Part shown: positions 36,622-48,169 of the stretch, in pieces
Numbering within the stretch: position 1 is the first letter of the stretch
Layout: each line of letters starts with the position of its first letter
Source: Todiramphus chloris collaris
Taxonomy: Eukaryota > Chordata > Aves > Coraciiformes > Alcedinidae
NCBI GenBank assembly: GCA_025345505.1
Contig: JANVCC010010406.1
Span: forward strand, 18,985,506-19,049,505
DNA: 64,000 bases
Reading direction: 5' to 3'
Translations under genes and position numbers: made by a program
Notes under the pieces: model-generated
The model's database searches: none
Seen by the model: the letters and a program-made list of their open reading frames with translations, nothing else
What the model was told of the DNA's origin: nothing

Positions 36622-38498
36622 CACTCACAGAATCACCAAATGGTAGGGACCTCCAGAGAACATCTAGTCCAAACCCCCTGCTAAGGCAGGTTCACCCAGG
36701 ACAGGTTGTACAGTAACATGTGCAGGCAGGTTTTGAAAGTCGCCAGAGAAGAAGACTCCACCACCTCTCTGGGTAGCCTGTTCCAGTGCTCTGTCACCCT
36801 CATAGTAAACAAGTTATTCCTCATGTTGAGGTGGAACTTCCTGTGTTCTAGTTTGTGCCCATCCCTCACCCTATCACTGAGAACCATTGAAAAGAGACTG
36901 TCCCCCATCCTTTTAATACCTGCTCTTCAGACATTTATAAGGAATGGTAAGATCCCCTCTCAGCCTTCTCTTTTCCAGGCTAAACTGTCCCAGGTCTCTC
37001 AGCATTTCCTTGTAAGAGAGATGTTTCAGTCCCTTAATCATCTTTGTAGCTCTCCATGGGACTCTATTATTTCCTTGTCCCTCTTAAACAGGGGAGCCCA
37101 GAACTGGACACAATATTCCAGATGTGGTCTCACTAGGGCAGAGTACAAGGGGAAGAGAACTTCCCTTGACCTGCAGGACACACTCTATGCACCCCAGGAT
37201 ACCATTTGCCTTCTTGGTCACAAGGGCACATTGCTGTCCCATGGATAACTTTTTGTCAACCAAGACTTCAAGGTCTTTCTCTATGGAGCTGCTTCCCAGC
37301 AGGCCAACCCCTCACCTGTACTGGTGCATGGTGTTGTTCCGCTCCAGGTGTAGGACTGCACTACACTTGCCTTTGTTGAATGTCATTTGGTTCCCCTTTG
37401 CCCAGCTTTCCAGTCTGTCCAGATCTCACTGGATGGCAGCACAGCCTTCCAGTGTATTAGTCACTCCTCCCAGTTTCATATCATCAGCAAACTTGCTGAG
37501 GGTACACTCCATCCTTTCATCCTGGTCGTTGAAGAAGATGTTGAATAAGACTGTAGCCAGAACAGACCCCTGGAGAACACTGGTAGCTACCAGTCACCAA
37601 CTGGACTCTGTGCCACTGATCACAACCCTCTCCGCTCTGTTGTTCAGAGCTCTGTTGTTCAGAGCTCTATTTTTCAGACAGTTCTCAACCCATCTTACTG
37701 TCCACCCTTCTAACCCACATTTCCTGAGTTTACCCACAAGAATGTTATAGGAGACAGTGTCAACAGCCTTGCTGAAGTCAAGGTAGACAACATCCACTGT
37801 TCTCCCTGCATCTACCCATTCAATCACACCATCATAGAAGGCTACCATATTAGGCAAACATGACTTCCCTTAAGTAAATCCACACAGGCTACTCCTGTCA
37901 ACCTTCTTCCATGTGCTTACAAATGATCTCTAGAATGAGCTTTCCAGGTATGGAGGTAAGGCTGACTGGACTCTAATTTCCAGGATCTTCCTTGTTGTCT
38001 TTGAAGACTGGAGTGACACTGGCTTTCCTCCAATCCTCTGAAACCTCTCCTGTTCTCCGTGATCTTTCAGAAATGATGGAGAGTGGTAAAGCAACAACAT
38101 CATCTAGCTCCCTCATCACTCATGGGTGGATCTCACTGGGGACCATGGATTTGCGTGTGTTAAGATTACAAAGTGATTTCTAACACAGTCCTCATTGACC
38201 AGTGGGGAGTGTTCCTCTCTCCAGGCTTTCTCTCTTTCTTCCAGGGTCTGGGATTCCTGAGGGCTGGTCTTAACAGTGAAGACTGAGACAAAGAAGGCAT
38301 TCTGTCACTCCGTCACCAGAGCTCCCACCTCATTTAGTAATGGGCCACATTTACCCTATTCTTCCTTTTACCATTGACATATTTGAAGAAGCCCTTCTGG
38401 TTCTCTTTTACTTCCTTTGACAGAGATAATTCCAAGAGAGCCTTGGCCTTCCTTGTTGCATCCTTGTTGCATCAGATAGTTGCAATAGAGCTACTTTT
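36622..38498 (-). mobile_element. CR1 LINE, 1.9 kb, antisense, with RT region
   Basis: The 3' end is at the left (CACAGAATCACCAAATGGTAG). On the minus strand, 36908-36681 encodes the ORF2 C-terminus with [19 protein letters not shown]; 37857-37594 encodes RT with DVVYLDFSKAVDTVSYNIL (motif A) and WVENCLKNRA. The motif C box Phe-Ala-Asp-Asp is intact at 37480-37491. The 5' edge near 38498 falls in the endonuclease-RT linker. Frameshifts and stops inactivate the element. A 15-base in-frame triplication lies inside the RT (37634-37678). Confidence 0.92.
37634..37678 (-). repeat. 15-base triplication inside CR1 RT
   Basis: GCTCTGTTGTTCAGA occurs twice in perfect tandem (37634-37648, 37649-37663) and a third time as GCTCTATTTTTCAGA (37664-37678). 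Translated in the element's own frame it repeats a five-residue unit (RALNN) without breaking the frame. Confidence 0.92.
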
Positions 38499-38636
38499 TA
38501 AATAAGGTGTTGTAATGATAGCACAGATTTTATTGATTTTCCTAAGATTTCTCTTCATATATGTTTTACTAAGCAGTTACCCTTTCCATCAATTACTGAG
38601 CTTTCTATCTTCATTGGAAACAAAATGTATTTTTTG

Positions 38637-38786
38637 CCCAGAGAGGTTGTGGAGTCTTCATCCTCAAAACTATTCAAAAACTATATGGACATGTGCCTGG
38701 GCAACCAGTTCTAGGTGGCCTTGCTTAAGCAGGGGGCTGGGCAAGATGAACTCCTTTCCAACCTCAACCAGTTTGTGATTCTTTGA
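38637..38786 (+). mobile_element. CR1 3' fragment
   Basis: AGAGGTTGTGGAGTCTTCATC, then GGACATGTGCCTGGGCAACC, GCAGGGGGCTGGGCAAGATG and CCTTTCCAACCTCAACCAG with a closing GTGATTCTTTG form the last 150 bases of a CR1 on the plus strand. It lies 138 bases from, and opposite in orientation to, the larger CR1 at 36622-38498. Confidence 0.87.
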
Positions 38787-40851
38787 AATTAGAGAGCTAA
38801 ACTAATAGGCAGGCTTGACTAAACCTGTTGTAGGTCTTTATTCTCCCAGCAACACAATGCACAGCTGAGTGCTAACCAAGTCAATATGTGGCAAGACTTT
38901 AACAGCTGCCCGTAACTTTCATTGATAATTGTTCTCCTTTAACTGACATAATATTCAATATACTGTTGTTGAATGTAGTAATGGTAAAATTCATGCCTTG
39001 AAGGCTAAAATGTGATTTTTAACCAGATAAACTGAACTCTGACCTAACGGTGTATTATAGGCCTTTACATCACACAGATGCATAGGTCACAATCTCACTC
39101 TGTATAAACCTCTATGTAATTATATTACAAGACATTTGTGCATATATTAAGATCATTCCAATAGGTAATTTAAACAAAATCAATATGACCCTGATTCTAC
39201 GACCTTTAAAACAAGAAAACTACTGATTTCAGTCAGTCGTCCTGTAAGGGACACTGAATTACATTCTATGTTTGTAATATATTATGCCTAACTGTTAATC
39301 ACATCTAGTAAATGGCAATTTCCTAATATTATATCATAGCAAGGATGCATTTCTTTATGTGTATTCCTTCACAAATTATATGTCTTCTTTTCTCTTGATC
39401 GGTAGCTTTCAGAACCCAGGAATCTAAAATATGATGCAGTATGCATATAATGCCATTACAGTACATACTTCTATAGATATGTACAAAATATGTGTCTAAA
39501 TTATATATATCTATTATCTATAGATACACATCCACACATATATATCATACAAACATCTACAGATATCTACTGTATAAACATAATGGTTATACACTTACCT
39601 GTAATTTTTAGAATGGTAATGTAAAAAATGGATTCTATTTTATTGGAACATGTCTTACAAAATAGATGCCTGAGAGAGTCCTATAACACCCTAAAAGAGC
39701 CCCATTATGAATATATCCTAATAAGAAAAACAGGATCTCATTATTAAAGTGATAGCCTTTTTATTACTCTTTCTGTAGGACTGTTCCAGAATTCAGAACA
39801 CTTTTCTGTGTAAATCTGTGTATTGAAATTAAGAAAATATTTAAGAACACAGAACATAAAGGTAAGGCTACTTTATTTCTTCCACATGAAGGGCAGAAAA
39901 TTCAAGAGGAATTAAGAAATACATTCAGAATTCCTCAGAGCAATAATAGAGATTCCCATATTTTCTGTATTATTTAGTGCCAATAAAGTAAAGAATTTAG
40001 TGCCTAATAAAGAATTAAATCAGAAACTAGAATTTTTCAGGCATGTCCACTTCAATAACTAAATGATGTCTAGATAATGCAGAGCTCCTACAAAGTCAGT
40101 AGCAATTAAGAGAACTCAGAAGCATGTAACATTAGATTCTCAATCAGAAATACTCTTACAAAATGTAATAATTCACTTTGGAACTCAACAGATGATGAAA
40201 CTCTTCAGATAAGCAACTGTACATATTCATGACCATACTCATAAAGCAAGCCTGTTCTTTTTTCTGTTTATTTACTCTAGGTTTTGTTATCTTTACCAAT
40301 CTGGATGTAAAACTTTATTTAAAGCTACCTTTTAAAAATGGCCTTATAAACAGACTTTTTCTGTTTATCCATTACACTGTAAGGATGCTTCCCAAAACAA
40401 TCATGATTACAACCCCCATTTCATCTACTCCTTATTAGATATCTTGCTAGAGAAGGAAAGAAAAGATGAAGTAGATTTTTACTTGGATCTTAGTTTCTTA
40501 AGTCAAACACTATCCCTTGAAAATCTGGCAGTTGCCTTTGATTACCAAATCAGGCTTGCAGCTAGCAACCCTCAGTATTTACAGTATTTAAGGTATGTTT
40601 TACAATAAATGTAAGCAAGTAAAAATAAATACTATGGTACAAAGGAACCTGCATTGTTTTAGCTTAGGAAAAACTGAAGGTTTTATTTTTCCAACACCAT
40701 CAGTAGTCTTCAACAGGCCACACTAAATTTACTTCATATCCTTGTACCTCTTTGAATGCATTGTCACTACATCTGTACAAAAAACAAAACAAAACAACCC
40801 GCCAAAAATCAGTTAATTTGCTTTGGAAACATGCTTTGCTTTATTTCCTAC
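38787..40851. other. Intronic AT-rich stretch next to the BNC2 exon
   Basis: Two kilobases of AT-rich sequence with a TATA-rich segment at 39465-39575 and an A/C run at 40780-40800 (CAAAAAACAAAACAAAACAA). It follows the donor of the exon at 40852-41087. Nothing else is recognised. Confidence 0.55.
39465..39575. repeat. AT-rich low-complexity segment
   Basis: Short TATA and CTATAGATA-type words repeat (CTATTATCTATAGATACACA and related), without a fixed period. Confidence 0.6.
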
Positions 40852-41087
40852 CTGAAGGATGTAGCCTCGAACATAGTCTCGAAGTGTCCAGCCTAAACCA
40901 TGTAGAATATGCAACACCTCCTCTTGCTTCAGTACACTGAAGAGTCGGTCAAGTAGTATCTTCAGTCTCACAGGCACAGCTTGAGTACCATAGAGCATCA
41001 GGCTACTGATGTCAAACACAACGTTGGACTGCACAATCTCCACTTGGGTTGGGTGGTAGAGGTGCTGAGTACTAAGTTTGTCCAAGG
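40852..41087 (-). CDS. BNC2: BNC2 coding exon, conserved basonuclin N-terminal domain
   Basis: This is the next BNC2 exon, 236 bases: two bases completing the split Ala codon, then 78 codons from [17 protein letters not shown] to [10 protein letters not shown]. The segment [16 protein letters not shown] followed by [19 protein letters not shown] is shared by both basonuclins; the [11 protein letters not shown] stretch fits BNC2 and not BNC1. On the minus strand the acceptor is TTTAATTTCAG (AG at 41089-41088), with a rather weak, A-interrupted pyrimidine tract, and the donor is CAG followed by GTAGGAAA (GT at 40851-40850), leaving phase 0. Translation past the donor (VGNKAKHV) is intronic. The exon expected next, starting with an Asp codon and carrying the zinc fingers, is not in the window. 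A CR1 element begins only 132 bases upstream in transcription terms (41220). Confidence 0.97.
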
Positions 41088-41219
41088 CTGAAATTAAAGC
41101 GATTAAATATAAGACAAGAGCTAAAGGAAAGACAAGAAAATAATTCCAAAGTATTACCTAAATACATTGCATTTTGCAGATGCACGTATTTTTCAGAGAA
41201 ATATAATCTGGATGGTTCT

Positions 41220-41735
41220 TAGAATCATAGAATCACAGAATGATTTGGGTTGGAAGGGACCTTTAGAGATCATCTACTCCAACCTCCCTGCAATGAGCAG
41301 AGACATCTTCAACTACCTTAGATTGCTCAAAGCCCTGTCCAACCTGACCTTGCACGATTTCATGTTGCCAGCTCATGTCCAGCTTTTCATCCACTAGTAT
41401 CCTCAAGTCCATCTCTGCAAGGCTTCTCTCTACCTTTTCATTCTCCAGTCCATATTGGTACTGAGGATTGCCCCAACCCAGGTGCAGGACCTCACACTTG
41501 GCCTTGTTAAAGCTCCTGGTGTGTTTCCATGAGCCCACTTCTCAAGCTTGTTCAGGTTCCTCTAGATGGCATCCCATCCCTCACGTGTGTCAACTGCATC
41601 ACTCAGCTTGGTATTGTCTACAGACTTGCTGAGGGTGCACTCAGTCTCATTGTCTACATCATCAATGAAGATATTCAACAGTACTGGTCCCATTGCAGAC
41701 ACCTGAGGGACACCACTCATCACTGAGTGATTCTT
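41220..41735 (-). mobile_element. CR1 LINE fragment with internal deletion, close to BNC2 exon
   Basis: Starts TAGAATCATAGAATCACAGA, the reversed CR1 tail, followed by ATGATTTGGGTTGGAAGGGA. Minus-strand frames give FNKAKCEVLHLGWGNPQYQY and ILVDEKLDMSWQHE, then the sequence jumps directly to the 3' terminal region, so several hundred bases of ORF2 are deleted. Further 5', [20 protein letters not shown] is the RT motif B region, and the motif C box is decayed to Ser-Val-Asp-Asn. It lies in the sense orientation relative to BNC2. Confidence 0.93.
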
Positions 41736-43282
41736 TTCCACAGGTGCAGTCCAAAATAGGCCTAGTTTCAAAAGGTCACGATTAACTTGAATTCCTACAG
41801 CAGAAGGGTGCTTAGCTGAGCTTTGTAGACTACAATACTCATAAGTTCACAAGAAATCACAAAGAAGTTATGCTTAACTGAGAACCAAGGCTGAAGTTAT
41901 GCAGAACTAGTTGTGACTGGTAAAGGTTTGAGACTTAACTTCTAGGGGAAAAAAAAGACAACAGGTATACCCTAAACCCCAGCCTTTTAAACATGTTAGA
42001 AATTAGTCCACTGATTACCATAAATTCTATCATTAATTCACTGCTACTTGAGCTGGTTAGTTTGTTTTACACTTCTGTACGAATCTCATGTTATTCGGTG
42101 TGATGTGAATAATTTAGAAATGAGAGGAGGAGATGTTTGCGGGACGAAGATAATTCTTTTCCCTTTGTGAAGATAAAAACGATAGAATTGCATATGACAT
42201 CATGCACTTTACTTGCTATCAATGTTTAAATTTAAATTTCTTTCTACTTTATGGACCGTGTTGCAGCACCTAAGCTTCTCACTTTTTTTAAACAAAACAT
42301 TTTGTGGATTTAAAATAATTTTATAGGGACTTATTCTCCTGTACTTCTGTTTCTTCTTGGTTTATGGTCACTGGAGAGTTCACGTACTCTTGATAAATTA
42401 CTTTCTTACATCCAGAGCGCAAAGGCCCTTATCATTTACTCGCTGGCTTCATTCAACACGTTTACTCCAAGGAATACTTTGTCAAAGAGTTCTGGTTTCC
42501 TCATACTTCATTTCTTGCAACTGATTTGTCTGATCTTTCCTATTCTAGTGGTTAAGTCAACTTTGAATAAATAGCTTTAAATATTAATTTAACATTCAAA
42601 AAAGATAAGGAATTGGTGAGCCTAGGGACTGCAGTCCTATGTCCACAGGACATTTATACTGCAGAAAGTGAAGGGTGGGATTTTTCTTCCAAAAGCTCTT
42701 CTTCCAAAGTACTTTAGCTGTATAGGTTTCATGTTGTGGGACTGATTAATTTAAAAAGTCTAATGAATAAGGTTTGATTGAAGCTTAAACAGGTCAAATA
42801 CTTTCCTAAATTTTTTGGGTTTGCCTGTTTTATGTATAATATTTTTGTAACAGGCTTATTTTGCTAGTACCATAATAAGTATCAATACAATAAGTATCAT
42901 CAAAGTACTCATCTAGAAAAGCCTAGAACTATTTTGTTACTGTGAAGGCTGTGCTGTATGTGCTAATATGTATTTATGTGTACCTGGGGGGAAAAGCACC
43001 CATTTGGAAGGAGTACAAGAAAGTAAAATATTAGTATCTTTTTTTAAAGTACTATTCTTACTCCTCATAAGAATGATGTAAATAATATTAGTGTTAATAG
43101 ATGTAACACCTTCTATCAGACTATCAAAATAATTAAGCATGATCCAGAGATCACCTTGAACTTTCCACCTTCAGTCTTACAGAATAAGAATACATCCCAA
43201 AGAGGTTAACTGGCTTCTCCATTTCTACACAAATTCAGACCAGAATGGATATGTGAATAAATATTTTCTGAATAGTTACTGC

Positions 43283-43392
43283 ATCATACTGTATTTATAA
43301 TATATCTTAATATAAATAATATATATAATATATATGTGTATATAATGTATATATAATATATCATACTGTATTTCTAATATATATTAATATTC
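43283..43392. repeat. TA-rich microsatellite with imperfect internal duplication
   Basis: TCATACTGTATTTATAATATA at the left end recurs near the right end as TCATACTGTATTTCTAATAT, with TATATAATATATATG-type sequence between. Confidence 0.88.
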
Positions 43393-44055
43393 ATGTTTTG
43401 TTTCTCTTTACTTAACAGTAGACTCTGTGCCTGTAGTGAGGAAAAGCAAGTTCTTCCTGATAAAGAAGACTGTATAGCTGAACATTTGGCCCAAGTCAGA
43501 ATAACTGTAAGATGTCTTTATCTAAAGACTAATGGTTGGATTATACAACTAAAAGCTAGAATGACATTACAAAGTCCTGTAGACATTCATCTGCTTCATG
43601 TAACATGACCACTCCAAGGATAACAGCTTTGGAAGGGCCAAGATGAAATAGAAGCAAAAAAAAAGAAATTAAAAAGTTGCTTTTAAATTGCTAAGCACAC
43701 TCTTTGACCAGTGGACAGATTTTTTCACAAGATACACTGTACTATTCCATTTATCTGCAACATATGTTTTCAAGCAATATTATCTAGAGGGATGCACTTC
43801 TCAAACCACACACACAAATAAGAGTTAGTCCAGCACTGGATTAACATTCCAAGTGACAGTGAAATTATCTCCAATTTTGATTTGTGGCCTTATTCTGCAC
43901 ATTACTTAATAAACAAATAACCAGTCAATTTTAGCCTTTTGAAGTACAAGTCAGGATATGTGCTGAAACATGTAATTATAACACAATAGAACATATACTT
44001 TTGCATGAGTGTGTAAGAACATTTGCACACTATAGCTAGACCTCATGCTACAGAC

Positions 44056-44082
44056 AAAAAAAAAAAAAAAGACAAAAAAAAA
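44056..44082. repeat. A runs
   Basis: A15, then GAC, then A9. Confidence 0.9.
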
Positions 44083-45033
44083 TTGAATATGAAGAGAAAG
44101 GAAATGCACTTGCACCCAAATGAGAAATAATAGTATGATAAGCATGTGAGATTCCTTCAGACCATTGACTATTGAAACCCTTGGCATAAGAAATAAAGTT
44201 TTCATTATAATTTGTATAATTTATAATTCATAAATATTATCTTGTTTTTTTAGAAGAGATTGATAAGGAAATAGTAGACAGTGTATGATTTCATAAGTGC
44301 TTAGGATGAAACCTGCTATATAAAAGAATGAGCTTTATCATACCTGAAAAATGACATAAACAGATGTGTCCTTATTAAGAAGGTATCAGTGATTGAATGT
44401 CATAAACCACACATTAAAAGTCCTTCCTGATGCAGCATAAGGTGTTACTCATACTTCATACATTTTCAGTGGTCTCAGAAAAAGTTCAGTCAGAAAAGTC
44501 TTGACATGTTTGTGCCTTTCTGGTCATAAGTTTTATATCTTTTCCAAAAACATAACTATTATGGGTTCATCTTAAACTAAGGTGGCTAACATCCTGATTC
44601 AATTCTTAGTGCTGCCCCAATAATCTGATATTCTTTTACCTCAGTGTGAGTGGAGGGCTGTTCACTGATAGAGAAAGAAGAGATCTAACGAATCTTAATA
44701 TCTTAATATCACCTTCATATCACCTAAAAAGGCTCCTATAACAACATAACAGCCAAGTAATATTTCCATGGTGAATTCTAAGTTTCAAAGTACTTGTTTC
44801 AGAAAATTTAACTATCAAAAATGGGGTGTGGGGGGGAACTGTGATAAAGAAGGTGTTACAGAAGATAGCTTTCAACACCCAAAAATTGGATAATTAGTAT
44901 AGGAATAGGAATAGGAACCTTTCGGTATTGCTTGTTTACCTAACACTGAAGTAGCAAGTATGCACCATAAGAAATGCTTCCTAATTTCAAGCCTGAACAT
45001 CCCCATGTTGGCTTATCAACTCCTCACCTTCCT

Positions 45034-45102
45034 GGTAAGGAACAAGGAAACAAAGTAAGGTAAGTAAACAAAAGGAACAAGTAAACAAGGTAAGTAAACA
45101 AA
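45034..45102. repeat. Purine-rich tandem, 30-base period
   Basis: AAGGTAAGTAAACAAA occurs at 45057-45072 and 45087-45102, with related GGAACAAG words between and before. Confidence 0.85.
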
Positions 45103-47439
45103 ATTCCTCGGGGACTCTGCTCAGTATACTCTGAATTGTACAGAGAACTTTGAAATTGATACAGTGTCAATCTTCACATTACAGCCTGGAAATATTCTTA
45201 TATTAAAATTCCAGCAAAAGGTTTTGGACTTATTTGTAACAAATCAGTGAATGAACTTTTATGTTCTATTTCTATTATGTTTTGGTTTTTTAAAATGTAG
45301 TAAAACAGGGAGAGGAAACTTCACCATTTATATTTTACTGGAGTTTTGGGACGCTGTATACCTCAGAGGAAATGAAGTACAAAAGATACATTAAAATAAG
45401 GTTCAAATAATTGTTTGATTTATCAAAACATAGAAAACAAAGGCAATTTCATTTCATCTGTACCGTGGCCACTTCACAGCCTCAGCTACACAAATTTACT
45501 CATTGACCTTAGACCCCTTCCTTCCTGACGTGACAAGGTCAACCAAATTAAAAGCCATCATTCTGAGTGGATTCCATTTTTGTTGAGGAAAAGAAATACA
45601 AGTATGAAGTAATGAGTTTTGAACTTCAGAGGTCTCCTGTTTTTTTGAATAGCTACAACAAAAGTGTGACATTTTGCCTTTACTGAATATAAAGGAATTT
45701 TAAGTATCCTAGTTTAAATGCAATTGGAGTTGTAAATACACATGCCTCTTGCTAATTTACTAAACCTAGATAAATATTTAGGTATCCTAGAGAGGGATGA
45801 AAAGTTCTAGTGAAACTTTCCCTTGGCTGATTTCCTGGTTGTGTATCTCAGAACACAGAGAAGAGTCAGCACATTGCAATGTACAGGTCATTATGAATTT
45901 TATTCCATTTCAGTTTAAAATCTGGGTTCTCCAAAAGTCCCCTTCTAGATTTTCTTGAATGCTTTTTTAGACAGTTCTTTAAATTAATAAAGAGGGATAC
46001 AGTTGGAGTGCACCCACACATATCCATGACAATATAGAATTTTATAAATGTCATCATCTTTCCAGATTACTAGATTTGTTCAAGGGTCAAAAGGAAAATG
46101 AAAAAGAAATTCTATGTAGTCTGTGTCCAGACAGTAAGAGAAAGCTTTACAGACATTCTTTTTATCTAAATAACTGTGGAACATTCTGTAGTAGGAGAAA
46201 CTGAAATTGTCAGACAGATTAATTATGCAATACGAACATAAAAAATTATACAATATTGTTGCAACAATAACATGTCAAGCATGGTAAAACATTTACAGTA
46301 TTATTAATGGCAATATGGAGCACTGTAGTTTGTTGTTGATTTGAGTAGAGCCTGTGAACAGCATCACATTTTCAGAGTTCAAGATTTTCTTCTTTTCCAT
46401 AACCACAGAAAAAGAAGGAACAAATCTTTTCTAAAACAGAAGTTATCTTATGAATGACTAAAATGCTGGAGGGATGGGCAAACTACAGTAGTCATAAAAG
46501 GTGGTCTAAGCTAGCCTCCCTCAGGATGCAGATTTAACACAGTATAATGTGGTGAATTTTGTAGGTGGAAAATAATTGTTCCTCAAGTGTATCATGCTTA
46601 GAAGGTGACTAAGGACAAGAAAACTTGACAGTGTCTACTGAATGGCTCAAATATTTTCATGGTGTAGACACAAGCACAAAGAGCATGGGACATTGACATT
46701 TATATGGGTCGGTGAACATCCTGAATCGGTCTGGGTATAAATTCCAGCTACAATATGGCATCCTTTGGTGATCTCCATTTCACTTATGTCTCCATCCCTT
46801 TCCTTTCACAATTCAATCCAATAGAAGAGAAATGTTCATTAAGACACTGTGGATTTCAAAAGATTGTGGAGGGAGAGTAAGTAAAGTATATTCTGACTAA
46901 TAGGTAAAACTATCTTTTCCTTCTGCCGTTTACTGTATTAAAAAGCTAATAATGGAAACCATTTGCCAAATGCATTTAGTCTCTGACAGAGGGACACATA
47001 TGTGATCTTCTAATTTACAGCTTGCATGTACAGATGTTCACACTTAGTAAAAGGGTTCTTAATAGCATTTTAAATTAAATGTGTGTTGATAATAGGTGTT
47101 TCAAACCTAAACAACACAGTAACTAAACTGATAAATGTCTTCATGCCTCACCATGCCTCATACTCTAACATATTTTTATAACAGATCAAAAAAACCCCCC
47201 AGCACTTCAGTTGCATGTACACAAAATAAATGTTATTAAAAAAGTCTGAATGAAAACTTTCATTAATTTTTCTCTCTATGATCTGATTCCAAGTTGAAAC
47301 ATTTAGATTACTACTAGGTTTATGTAGCCGAAAGCAGAACCACAGTTTGTTCACAGGCATTGCTTGCTGTCTGCAATTTTTTTTTTATCCCTTTGCAAAA
47401 CTTTGAACCCCATCCAGCTTTGACACACTGCCTCTTCAG

Positions 47440-47860
47440 TTAATAACTATCAAGTTTCCCCTTGTCTCCTGTCTACTTTTCTTTGAGGCAATTGCGCACT
47501 CAGCACCCCGAGATAATAACACACATCTATAAGATAAAAGCAATGGCATTAATGTAATTGTCTGCCTTTCTCTCTTTAGTCTAATCTTTTTTTTCCTTCA
47601 GTTTTGACTGCCTCTGTGACACCTGTTTTTGTCTCCTCTGATCCTACGACAGGTTTTCCGCTGACAAGGTTTTTGCCTGACAGAGATTCTGCCAGACAAG
47701 AACATAATAAAATATGAAGAACTGCTTGTCAGAGTTTCTGCCAATGCTCACATGAAATAAGGGAAAAAAAAAATCTTGACTTTTTATTTAAAGGGGCTCT
47801 GAGCTGGTCACATTTGGCCTGTCGGGAAAACACCTTCCTGGCCTATTCCTGCAAGCCAAA
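47440..47860. promoter_or_regulatory. Possible conserved enhancer block
   Basis: A GC-richer segment with retained CpGs (TTGCGCACTC, CCCCGAG, CCTACGAC, TTCCGCTGAC, TGTCGGG) and dense binding-site-like words: AGATAATAAC and AGATAAAAG (GATA-type), GGCATTAATGTAATTGTC (homeodomain), AAAGGGGCTCTGAGCTGGTC. The reading frames are not coding-like. It lies about 6.4 kb into the intron 5' of the 236-base exon. Confidence 0.35.
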
Positions 47861-47932
47861 CAGGTGTTTTCTTTTATGTTTTCTTTCTATACAAAAACCT
47901 TTCTCTTGGATACTGGAAAACACAATTACATC

Positions 47933-48025
47933 AAAAAAAAACAAAAAACCAAAAAAACCCAAAACAACAAACTAACAAAGAAAACCCAAACAAACAAAAC
48001 CCCTAAACCCTACACAAACCCTAAC
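47933..48025. repeat. A/C-rich tract with telomere-like end
   Basis: Runs of A interrupted by C, CC and CCC (AACAAAAAACCAAAAAAACC and onward), ending in CCCCTAAACCCTACACAAAC and CCTAAC. Only one exact CCCTAA unit adjoins a second degenerate one, so it is not a true telomeric array. Confidence 0.85.
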
Positions 48026-48108
48026 TACTTTTTCTTAAAAATTAAGTTTATACCTAACTTTGTGTAGTGGAACCTCATGAACATATTTTGAATTTAGAAC
48101 TGACACCT

Positions 48109-48128
48109 TAAATAAATAAATAAATAAA
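48109..48128. repeat. TAAA microsatellite
   Basis: About five tandem AAAT/TAAA units. Confidence 0.88.
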
Positions 48129-48169
48129 GTGGTAGGCTTTTTCTCCCTCCTCCGTGCTGATAGATAATG

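Larger units (their letters stand above)
1..40851 (-). other. BNC2: BNC2 intron, partial, running off the left edge
   Basis: This sequence lies 3' of the donor at 40851-40850 on the minus strand. The next BNC2 coding exon, a large exon with the zinc fingers in known vertebrate genes, would appear as a minus-strand reading frame of hundreds of codons; none is present, so this intron exceeds 40.8 kb. It holds most of the CR1 copies in the window and at least three CpG-retaining blocks. Alternative BNC2 exons are known in mammals, and one could be hidden here, but none was recognised. Confidence 0.85.
41736..47439. other. Intronic AT-rich stretch
   Basis: Contains the TA-rich segment at 43283-43392, A runs at 44056-44082, a G run near 44827, a purine-rich tandem at 45034-45102, and between 45505 and 45543 a pair of nuclear-receptor-like half sites (TGACCTT and AAGGTCA) around TGACGTGA. 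No exon or CR1 recognised. Confidence 0.5.

Noticed and set aside
37124..37750. Longest open frame in the window (208 codons, plus strand)
   Set aside because: It is the antisense shadow of the CR1 reverse transcriptase on the minus strand; the real protein similarity is in the opposite orientation.
47999..48025. Possible interstitial telomeric repeat (CCCTAA)
   Set aside because: Only one or two CCCTAA units with errors, embedded in an A/C tract; not a telomeric array.
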